Source: Candidatus Sulfotelmatobacter sp.
GTDB lineage: Bacteria > Acidobacteriota > Terriglobia > Terriglobales > Acidobacteriaceae
Direction of reading: 5' to 3'
NCBI GenBank assembly: GCA_030049565.1
Contig: JASIKQ010000685.1
Span: 1-9,246 of the forward strand
DNA: 9,246 nt
Below are positions 1 through 6,525 of this stretch, in pieces. Made by a program: the position numbers and the translations under genes. The notes under the pieces were generated by a model. It made no database searches. It saw only the letters and a program-made list of their open reading frames with translations, and had not been told where the DNA came from. Numbering within the stretch: the stretch's first letter is position 1; each line of letters opens with the position of its first letter.

Positions 1-18
1 CTGGCTGAAGGCACAAGC

Positions 19-576
19 ATGTGCGATAGGGTCCGGCAACTCTGGCCGGAAATTGACTGGATCGAGGATGCGCGACTGCGCCAGCAGGTGGCAAAGACCT
101 GGGCCTTGGCGCTCGAGCGCGGCACACTGAAACCAAAAGATCTCGAACAGATTCCTTTCACTCTGCTGGTGCCGAACTGCCCGATCACATTCATGGAACA
201 CAAGCGCTGCGTTGTGCACATCGCCCGCGCTAGTGCGCTGGCTATGCAAGAGTTCATGGGGCGCGTGCTTCCGGTGGACATCGACGTGGTCATTGCCGGA
301 GCGATTCTCGCGGATGTAGGAAAGTTGCTTGAGTATGAGCTTGGAGCTGACGGCAAGCCGCGGCAGAGCCAAAGAGGAGAAGCGCTACGGCATCCCTTTA
401 CTGGAGTGGCGCTGGCGCTCGAATGCGGCGTGCCAGACTCCGTTTGTCATATCATTGCCGCCCACGCCGCCGAAGGAGATCTGGTGAAACGCTCGACAGA
501 AGCATTCATCGTTCATCATGCCGATTTCATGGCGTTTCTGCCGTTCAAGAATCCCAAGAACCTCGAGATCAAATAA
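19..576 (+). CDS. HD-domain protein with degenerate HD dyad, first gene of the operon
   Basis: Predicted soluble protein of 185 residues with an HD-superfamily phosphohydrolase-like fold. The motif series is visible: H67 in VVHIAR, then GAILADVGKLLEY (94-106) where the HD dyad should be, H125 in RHPFTG, H149 in IIAAHA, and D169 in VHHADF. The dyad reads Ala98-Asp99 instead of His-Asp, while the following VGK matches the usual D-(I/V)-G-K. One metal ligand is therefore missing, and ordinary HD hydrolase chemistry may be weak or absent; the protein could be a non-canonical enzyme or a ligand-binding regulator. The substrate is unknown. ATG at 19 is the first start in the window, but the frame is open to base 1 (LAEGTS before the Met), so an upstream start cannot be excluded. 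There are 13 bases between it and the PrpD-like gene, which suggests a role in the same pathway. I am confident of the gene and the fold, but not of the activity. Confidence 0.8.
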   Translation: MCDRVRQLWPEIDWIEDARLRQQVAKTWALALERGTLKPKDLEQIPFTLLVPNCPITFMEHKRCVVHIARASALAMQEFMGRVLPVDIDVVIAGAILADVGKLLEYELGADGKPRQSQRGEALRHPFTGVALALECGVPDSVCHIIAAHAAEGDLVKRSTEAFIVHHADFMAFLPFKNPKNLEIK

Positions 577-577
577 T

Positions 578-583
578 AAGGAG
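578..583 (+). promoter_or_regulatory. Shine-Dalgarno site for the PrpD-like gene
   Basis: AAGGAG begins just after the TAA of the HD gene and lies 6 bases before the GTG at 590. It is the reason for choosing GTG as the start; the first in-frame ATG (Met18) lies well inside the conserved N-terminal region. Confidence 0.75.
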
Positions 584-589
584 TGACAA

Positions 590-2068
590 GTGGCCACTGC
601 GAACTCCGCATTCGAAAGCCGAGAGCCGGTTACCCCGAAAATGTCGCGCTGGGCTGCCGGGTTGTGCTTTGAAGATATTTCTCAGGATGCTGTCTATCAG
701 GCAAAACGCTTCCTGCTCGATTCGCTCGGATGCGCACTTGGCGGATATCGGCAGCACGATGTGAAGATTGCGCTCGCCGTGTTGAACGAGATCGCAGGGC
801 GAGGTCCCGCGACGATCATCGGCAGCGGAAAGAAAGTCGATCTGGTTTCGGCGGCGTTGGCGAATGCGCTGATGATCCGTTGCATGGACTACAACGACAT
901 CTATTGGCGGCAGGATCCCTCGCACCCGTCCGATATTTTTCCGGCGGCTCTCGCATGTTGTGAACGGGCCAATAGCGGAGGAAAAGAATTGATCGTCGGC
1001 CTCGTGCTGGGGCACGAGTTCGAGATGCGTTTTTGTGAGGCGGCGTTCCCCGGCATTCGCGAGCGCGGTTGGCATCACGCCACTCTGACCGCGTTCGTCT
1101 CGCCGATCGTCGCCGGCCGTGTCCTGCATTTGGGTTGGGAACAGATTCAACATGCCATTGGCATCTCCGCAAGCCGCCACTGCACACTAGGTGCGGTTAC
1201 CGCGGGAAAGCTCACGATGATGAAAAACAGCGTGGACCCAATGGCGACGCAGAGTGGCGTGCTGGCCGCGCTGCTCGCAGAAAAGGGTTACACCGGGCCG
1301 GAGCATGTAGTCGATGGGAAAGAGGGCCTGGTTCACTGCTTTGGACCAGAATGGAGGCTGACCTGTCTCACGGATGGCCTGGGTTCTTCTTGGCGCATTA
1401 CCCAGTGCGGCATGAAAGCGTTTCCCAGCGAGGCACTGACGCACACACCGGTGTCGGCGCTGCTGGACCTAGTCAAGACCAATGACCTCAAACCTGACCA
1501 GGTAGTGAACATTCAGATTCGGTCGCTGGGGCGAGCGGCTGATATTCTTTCCGACCCGAGCAAGTACGACCCACGCAGCAAAGAAACTGCAGATCACTCG
1601 CTGCCTTATGTGATCGCGGCTGCTTTGGTTGATCGCCAAGTCACGCCGAAGCAGTTCACGATGGAAAGAATCATGGATCCCGAGGTGCGGGCACAACTAA
1701 AAAAGGTACAAGTCATCGCCGACCCTGAGATCGAGAAGGTGTTTCCCGCCCTACAACGCGCGATCGTGAACATTACTACTGTGGACGGGCGATCTTTCAC
1801 AACGCAACTTGATTTTCCTAAAGGTGACCCGCGCAACCCGCTTACTGATCAGGAAGTGGAGGAAAAATTCTCCGCTCTAGCTGATGGTGTTTTGTCAAAG
1901 GGCGCACAGAAAAAAGTGAAGGATATGATCTGGGGTTTGGAGACGCTGGACTCGGTCGGCAGCCTGATGGCTTTGCCGAAATCGAACGTCCGGAGAAAAC
2001 CGTCCGCTGCGAGAAGCAAGGCTGGCACGGAAGAAGCCGAGCAGCAGGAAGCTGTACTCGTGAGTTAG
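590..2068 (+). CDS. MmgE/PrpD family protein (2-methylcitrate dehydratase-like)
   Basis: 492-residue member of the MmgE/PrpD family, which includes 2-methylcitrate dehydratase PrpD and cis-aconitate decarboxylase and is close to the usual length of about 450-490. Family marks are MDYNDIYW (99-106), the HPSD motif (112-115), GWHHATLTAF (160-169), ETADHSLPYVIAAALVD (332-348) and KGDPRNPLTDQEVEEKF (411-427). The domain is all-helical at the N-terminus followed by a smaller C-terminal domain. Residues from about 465 to 492 form a charged Ala/Glu/Lys/Arg tail that is probably disordered. The start is GTG with a good ribosome site. Beside an aconitase gene the likely substrate is a tricarboxylate such as citrate, methylcitrate or cis-aconitate. 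No prpB or prpC is present in the window, so a standard methylcitrate cycle is not supported here. Dehydratase, decarboxylase or epimerase activity all remain possible in this family. The stop lies 2 bases before the aconitase start. Confidence 0.88.
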   Translation: MATANSAFESREPVTPKMSRWAAGLCFEDISQDAVYQAKRFLLDSLGCALGGYRQHDVKIALAVLNEIAGRGPATIIGSGKKVDLVSAALANALMIRCMDYNDIYWRQDPSHPSDIFPAALACCERANSGGKELIVGLVLGHEFEMRFCEAAFPGIRERGWHHATLTAFVSPIVAGRVLHLGWEQIQHAIGISASRHCTLGAVTAGKLTMMKNSVDPMATQSGVLAALLAEKGYTGPEHVVDGKEGLVHCFGPEWRLTCLTDGLGSSWRITQCGMKAFPSEALTHTPVSALLDLVKTNDLKPDQVVNIQIRSLGRAADILSDPSKYDPRSKETADHSLPYVIAAALVDRQVTPKQFTMERIMDPEVRAQLKKVQVIADPEIEKVFPALQRAIVNITTVDGRSFTTQLDFPKGDPRNPLTDQEVEEKFSALADGVLSKGAQKKVKDMIWGLETLDSVGSLMALPKSNVRRKPSAARSKAGTEEAEQQEAVLVS

Positions 2069-2070
2069 CT

Positions 2071-4017
2071 ATGGGCCAAACCATCGTCGAGAAAATCGCA
2101 CAATCTCATGTCGCGGAAGGGCCGGATCGGCCGCTGCGCGCAGGAGATTTTATCTCCATTCGTCCGCGCCACGTAATGACCCACGACAACACGTCGGCGG
2201 TGATGAGCAAATTCAATGCGATGGGTGCAATGAAGATCCGCACACCCTCACAACTCGTCTTTGCTCTCGACCACGACATACAGAACCAGGAAGAAGCGAA
2301 CCAGAAGAAATACCGGGCGATTGAAGCGTTCGCTAAAGAACATGGCATCGATTTCTATCCCGCTGGCACTGGCATTGGCCACCAGATCATGGTAGAGCGC
2401 GGATACGTCGTGCCGGGAGCGCTCGTGGTCGGTTCCGATTCTCACTCGAACATGTATGGCGCGCTGGGAGCGGTCGGAACGCCAATCGTGCGTACGGACG
2501 CGGCCGCGATTTGGGCTACTAGTGAGTTCTGGTGGCAGATTCCGCAGTCGGTGCAAGTTGTGCTCAAAGGGAGGCTGCCGGAGGGCGCGACCGGCAAGGA
2601 CGTGATTATCACGCTCTGCGGCCTGTACAACCACGACGAAGTATTGAATGCCGCGATCGAATTCAGCGGCCCTGGCGTCGCGAGTCTTTCGATGGATGCT
2701 CGTTTCACGATTTCCAACATGAGCACCGAGTGGGGGCCACTGGTTGCGTGGTTCCCAGTGGATGCGGTCACGATCGAATATCTGCGTGGCGTTTTGCAAC
2801 GTTTAAGGCGATTGGGGATGGACCGGTTCGATGCGGCGGACATCGCCCGCTGGGCCGAAAACCCGCCGCAGCCTGATCCAGACGCTTCGTATTGCGCGCG
2901 CATCGAGGTCGACCTTAGCCAAATCTCGCCGCAGCTTTCGGGTCCTGACACGGTGCAGGTGATGCATTCGTTGGCGGAAACGCAACAGAAGAAGATTGCA
3001 ATCCAGAAGGCGTATCTTGTCTCCTGCGTAAATTCGCGCGTGGAAGATCTGGCTGCGGCGGCCAAAATTCTCGCCGGCAAGCACGTGGCGCCGATGGTCG
3101 AATTCTATGTAGGAGCGGCGAGCCGTTGGGTACAAGAAGAGGCTGAAAATTGCGGCATCTGGCAGATGTTGATTGATGCAGGAGCAATCCCCCTTCCGCC
3201 AAGTTGCGGGCCCTGTATCGGCCTCGGCACCGGACTTCTTGAAAAGGGCGAGGTTGGTATCTCCGCCACTAACCGGAACTTCAAAGGACGCATGGGATCC
3301 CGCGACGCGCAATGCTATTTGGCGAGTCCCGTTGTTGTCGCCGCATCAGCAGTGGCCGGATATATCTGCGGCACGAATGGCGCTTCCACTCGCTTGCCCG
3401 CGCGAGAATATCGGGAATTTAAAGCTGCCTCGCCCCCCGCGGAAAGAGTTGGCATCTTGCCCGGATTCCCCGAGCGTGTAACAGGGCGACTGGTGTTTAT
3501 TCCGCAAGACAATTTGAACACCGACGCGATCTACGGGAAAGACTACACCTATCGCGATGACATGACGCCCGAGATGATGGCGCGGGCAGTCATGCAGAAC
3601 TACGATCCTCGGTTGGCGTCGCGGTGCAAGACAGGCGATGTCATCGTGGGAGGCTTCAACTTTGGCACGGGTTCCAGCCGCGAACAGGCGGTTACTTGCC
3701 TGAAGGCAAAAGGCATTCCGCTCGTCATTGCCGCCAGCTTTTCGCAGACCCACCTGCGTAACGCCTACAACAACGGATTCTTATGCATTGAGCTGCCAGA
3801 ACTCGTTGCTCGGTTGCGCCAGCAATTTGGCGTGGAAATTTCGGCGCGGGAGAAGACCATCATTCCGGGCGATGAGATCGACGTCGATTTCACTTCGAGC
3901 AGGGTTCAGTGGCGCGGTGAGCAATTCAACTTTCAGGCCTTAGGTTGCGTACCCCAGTCACTCGTCATCGCTGGTGGCGTGGAGAATCTCGTCGCGAAGC
4001 GGTTAGGACTGAGGTGA
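2071..4017 (+). CDS. Aconitase-family hydratase, single chain
   Basis: 648-residue aconitase-superfamily enzyme that contains both the large Fe-S domains and the swivel domain in one chain. It is shorter than classical AcnA/AcnB (about 850-900) and near the compact 'Aquifex-type' aconitases (about 650). Visible motifs are MTHDNTSAV (36-44), GSDSHSNMYGALGAVG (121-136), cluster ligands C319 (in SCVNSR), C379 and C382 (SCGPCIG), NRNFKGRMGS (401-410), YLASP and AASA, then the swivel-domain motif NFGTGSSREQA (530-540) carrying the catalytic Ser and Arg. All three cysteines for the [4Fe-4S] cluster are present. The likely reaction is citrate to isocitrate via cis-aconitate, consistent with the next gene. 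Homoaconitase or another hydroxy-acid isomerase activity is possible, because the usual SCTNGR around the first Cys is altered to SCVNSR. Translation is probably coupled to the PrpD-like gene 2 bases upstream; no strong ribosome site is visible directly before the ATG. Confidence 0.92.
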   Translation: MGQTIVEKIAQSHVAEGPDRPLRAGDFISIRPRHVMTHDNTSAVMSKFNAMGAMKIRTPSQLVFALDHDIQNQEEANQKKYRAIEAFAKEHGIDFYPAGTGIGHQIMVERGYVVPGALVVGSDSHSNMYGALGAVGTPIVRTDAAAIWATSEFWWQIPQSVQVVLKGRLPEGATGKDVIITLCGLYNHDEVLNAAIEFSGPGVASLSMDARFTISNMSTEWGPLVAWFPVDAVTIEYLRGVLQRLRRLGMDRFDAADIARWAENPPQPDPDASYCARIEVDLSQISPQLSGPDTVQVMHSLAETQQKKIAIQKAYLVSCVNSRVEDLAAAAKILAGKHVAPMVEFYVGAASRWVQEEAENCGIWQMLIDAGAIPLPPSCGPCIGLGTGLLEKGEVGISATNRNFKGRMGSRDAQCYLASPVVVAASAVAGYICGTNGASTRLPAREYREFKAASPPAERVGILPGFPERVTGRLVFIPQDNLNTDAIYGKDYTYRDDMTPEMMARAVMQNYDPRLASRCKTGDVIVGGFNFGTGSSREQAVTCLKAKGIPLVIAASFSQTHLRNAYNNGFLCIELPELVARLRQQFGVEISAREKTIIPGDEIDVDFTSSRVQWRGEQFNFQALGCVPQSLVIAGGVENLVAKRLGLR

Positions 4018-4050
4018 GACGGATCAAAGAGCAAACCAGCGGTCTCTAGC

Positions 4051-4056
4051 AGGAGG
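4051..4056 (+). promoter_or_regulatory. Strong Shine-Dalgarno before the dehydrogenase
   Basis: AGGAGG with 6 bases to the ATG at 4063, within the only sizeable gap inside the run (4018-4062). It allows independent and probably strong translation of the dehydrogenase. I see no clear promoter or terminator in this 45-base gap. Confidence 0.8.
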
Positions 4057-4062
4057 AATCGT

Positions 4063-5286
4063 ATGGCGAAATACACAGTCGTGACCATGCCCGGAGATGG
4101 CATTGGGAAGCAAGTGATGCCGGAAGCGTTGAGGCTGCTGAAAGCGGTGGGATTCGATGCAGAATACTTTCAGGCCGATATCGGCTGGGAATGCTGGCGC
4201 AATGAGGGCAATGCCTTGCCCGAGCTTACCGTCGAACTGCTCGCCAAATACAAACTCGGCCTGTTCGGCGCCATCACATCCAAACCGAAGAAAGAAGCTG
4301 AAGCCGAACTAAAGTCGGAGTTGCGCGGCAAGGGCTACACGTACTTCAGCCCGATTGTTACCCTTCGCCAGCACTTCAATCTTGACACCTGCATTCGACC
4401 CTGCATTTCTTTTCCCGGCAACCCGCTGAATTTCATTCGCAAAAAAGCCGGCGGCGGGTTCGAAGAACCATTCGTCGATGTCGTAATCTTTCGGCAGAAC
4501 ACCGAAGGCCTTTATGCTGGCGTGGAGTGGACAAACCCCCCAGACCAAGTGTGCAGCGCCCTCGCGACTCACCCGAAGTTCAAGCCTTTTGCCGGTACAC
4601 CGGGCGCCGACCTTGCAATTTCCGTGCGTATCATCACGCGCGAAGCTGCTCACAAGATTGCGAAAGTGGCATTCGAATGGGCAAGGAAATTCGGCTACCG
4701 ATCGGTGACCATTTGCGAGAAACCGAATGTCTTGCGCGAGACTTCGGGAATGATGGAGGAAGAGGCTAAAGCCGTCGCAAAGCATTATCCGGAGATTGCT
4801 TTGTGGTCGACCAACATCGATGCGCAGACCATGTGGCTGACGAAGAATCCCGAAGATTACGGCGTGATTGTGGCTTCCAACCTCTTCGGAGACGTGATCT
4901 CCGACGCGTTTGCGGGGCTGGTCGGCGGACTGGGCTTTGCCGCCTCGGGCAACGTCGGTGACGAAGTGGCTGTATTCGAGCCGACCCACGGTTCGGCACC
5001 GAAATATGCCGAACTCTACCCGGCCATCGTGAATCCGATCGCAATGTTTCTTGCGGCGGCGATGCTGCTCGAGCATGTCGGCGAAATCGACAAAGCAAAG
5101 CTCATTCACGATGCCATTGCACAAGTCGTCCGCGATGGCAACGTGCGCACCTATGACATGTTGCGCATTCCCGGGGGACGCAATGTCATTGCTCAGGGCG
5201 CGGCCAGCACGAGGCAGATGACCGATGCAATTTTGGCGAGCTTGGGCAAGGTAGCCGAACCAGAACTGGAAGAGATTCTAAAGTAA
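4063..5286 (+). CDS. icd: Isocitrate/isopropylmalate-type dehydrogenase, probably NADP-type isocitrate dehydrogenase
   Basis: 407-residue beta-decarboxylating dehydrogenase that oxidises isocitrate to 2-oxoglutarate and CO2, or runs in reverse. Substrate residues by comparison with E. coli Icd are R102, R112, R144, Y151 and K220; metal-binding aspartates are D253, D277 and D281. The motifs VIFRQNTEGLYAGVEW (141-156) and GLVGGLGFAASGNVGD (285-300) are clear. The cofactor loop reads HGSAPKYA (309-316). K314 and Y315, together with Y364 and R368 (TYDMLR), match the K344/Y345/Y391/R395 set that gives E. coli Icd its NADP preference, whereas NAD enzymes usually have Asp-Ile after HGSAP. In the substrate helix (SPIVTLRQ, 96-103) Ser is kept, but the residue matching Asn115, which senses the gamma-carboxylate, is Ile98. 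Substrate choice is therefore not certain: 3-methylmalate, homoisocitrate or 3-isopropylmalate are alternatives. The aconitase and citrate lyase neighbours favour isocitrate. It ends 3 bases before the next start. Confidence 0.88.
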   Translation: MAKYTVVTMPGDGIGKQVMPEALRLLKAVGFDAEYFQADIGWECWRNEGNALPELTVELLAKYKLGLFGAITSKPKKEAEAELKSELRGKGYTYFSPIVTLRQHFNLDTCIRPCISFPGNPLNFIRKKAGGGFEEPFVDVVIFRQNTEGLYAGVEWTNPPDQVCSALATHPKFKPFAGTPGADLAISVRIITREAAHKIAKVAFEWARKFGYRSVTICEKPNVLRETSGMMEEEAKAVAKHYPEIALWSTNIDAQTMWLTKNPEDYGVIVASNLFGDVISDAFAGLVGGLGFAASGNVGDEVAVFEPTHGSAPKYAELYPAIVNPIAMFLAAAMLLEHVGEIDKAKLIHDAIAQVVRDGNVRTYDMLRIPGGRNVIAQGAASTRQMTDAILASLGKVAEPELEEILK

Positions 5287-5289
5287 ATC

Positions 5290-6522
5290 ATGACGAGCAC
5301 TCCATCGATCGCGCCGAGACTACAACCGGGGGAAGCCGGCAACTGGGGCCCAGAGAGACGCTCCGACGTGCATGTGCGCATTGAACCGCGTGAACATGAT
5401 GGCAGCGAGATTGTGCTCGAATCACGCGTAAAGGCGTACTACGGCGAATCGATCACTACGCAGGCACAACAAGTCTTGGAACAGTTGCACGTGGAGAATG
5501 CGTACGTTGCCATTCACGATGAGGGTGCATTGCCTTTCGTGATCTCCGCGCGCATTGAAGCTGCCGTCAAGCGCGCAGGACTCGGAGATGGTTATCGAGC
5601 GCTGCCGGAAAGAATCGCTATCCCGCCTGTGTCGGCGCGCGATCGCATGCGCCGCTCACGTCTCTATATTCCAGGTAACGAGCCGAAATATTTCATCAAT
5701 GCCGGCCTGCGCCATCCGGATGGCATCATTCTTGATCTCGAAGATTCTGTCCATCCCCACGAGAAGGATGCTGCGCGCCTGCTGGTGCGCAACACGCTGC
5801 GCGCGGTCGACTTCGGCACGTGCGAGCGCATGGTGCGTATAAACCAACTGCCATTAGGATTCGCCGATCTAGAGGAGATTGTTCCTGAATTACCAAATTT
5901 GGTGCTCCTGCCAAAGATTGAGCAGGCGGAGCAAGTGATGCAGGTCGCTGATCACATCGAGCGCATCAAGAACAGAGCTGGGATTGAACGCCCAATTTGG
6001 CTCATGCCGATTCTCGAGTCGGCGCTGGGAATCGAAAATGCCTACCCGATCGCTACTGCCAGCGCCGATATCGTGGCAATGACGATTGGCCTGGAGGATT
6101 ACACGGCCGATCTAGGGATCGTGAAAACCGCAGCGGGAGCCGAGTGTCTGTATGCGCGGCAACGGCTAGTGAACGCCGCCCACGCTGCCAGAATCCAGGC
6201 AATCGACTCGGTTTACGGTGATGTGGCCGACATGGAAGGCCTGAAGCACTGGGGCCTGAACGCACGCGCCATGGGATTCGAAGGCATGGGCTGCGTTCAT
6301 CCATTACAGATTTCGGTGATTCACGAAGCTTTTGCACCAACGGCCACGGAAATCGAGAAGGCGCTGAGAATCGTCGCGGTATTCGAGGAGGCACAAGAAA
6401 AGGGAATCAGCGTCGTGAGCCTGGGATCAAAAATGATCGATCCTCCAGTAGTGCAACGCGCCTTGAGGTTGGTAAGCCGCGCCAGAGCCATGGGCCTATT
6501 GCCACAAAATGGGATGAGCTGA
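5290..6522 (+). CDS. citE: CitD-CitE fusion: acyl-carrier domain plus citrate lyase beta domain
   Basis: 410-residue protein with two parts. Residues about 15-97 align with CitD, the citrate lyase acyl carrier: AGNWG...SDVHVRI, then LESRVKAYYG and IHDEGALPFVISARIEAAV, which matches the CitD pattern DDKGAL...LRARxxA. Residues about 120-400 are a CitE TIM-barrel lyase: RRSRLYIPGNEPK (121-133), DGIILDLEDSVHPHEKDAAR (144-163), R183 in VRIN, metal ligands E243 (ILESALGIEN) and D270 (GLEDYTADLG), the CitE-typical IQAIDSVYGDV (302-312), and SLGSKMIDPPV (377-387). CitE cleaves citryl-thioester into oxaloacetate and acetyl-thioester. CitD and CitE are normally separate proteins of about 98 and 300 residues. 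The usual prosthetic-group serine sits in S-(G/S)-D; here the sequence is RRSDV, so S25 touches the Asp directly and may be off by one position. It lies 3 bases after the dehydrogenase and 3 bases before citF, which strongly supports one enzyme complex. Citramalyl-thioester is an alternative substrate. Confidence 0.88.
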   Translation: MTSTPSIAPRLQPGEAGNWGPERRSDVHVRIEPREHDGSEIVLESRVKAYYGESITTQAQQVLEQLHVENAYVAIHDEGALPFVISARIEAAVKRAGLGDGYRALPERIAIPPVSARDRMRRSRLYIPGNEPKYFINAGLRHPDGIILDLEDSVHPHEKDAARLLVRNTLRAVDFGTCERMVRINQLPLGFADLEEIVPELPNLVLLPKIEQAEQVMQVADHIERIKNRAGIERPIWLMPILESALGIENAYPIATASADIVAMTIGLEDYTADLGIVKTAAGAECLYARQRLVNAAHAARIQAIDSVYGDVADMEGLKHWGLNARAMGFEGMGCVHPLQISVIHEAFAPTATEIEKALRIVAVFEEAQEKGISVVSLGSKMIDPPVVQRALRLVSRARAMGLLPQNGMS

Positions 6523-6525
6523 GTC

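Noticed and set aside
569..1180. 203-residue - strand frame opposite the PrpD-like gene
   Set aside because: Arg/Asp-rich low-information translation lying across a clear gene; a shadow frame.
2442..3080. 212-residue - strand frame opposite the aconitase
   Set aside because: It overlaps the aconitase coding region, whose motifs and Fe-S ligands are intact, and has no supporting features of its own.
4309..5124. 271-residue open frame on the - strand opposite the dehydrogenase
   Set aside because: It is fully antisense to a strongly conserved gene, its translation shows no recognisable domain, and long antisense frames are expected at this GC content.
590..5286. Methylcitrate cycle (prp) operon
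   Set aside because: A PrpD-like gene and an aconitase are present, but no PrpC-type synthase or PrpB-type lyase; the dehydrogenase and citrate lyase subunits do not belong to that cycle.
2071..5286. Leucine biosynthesis genes leuCD and leuB
   Set aside because: The hydratase is a single 648-residue chain rather than separate LeuC and LeuD, the dehydrogenase has the full NADP-type Icd signature, and citrate lyase genes follow.
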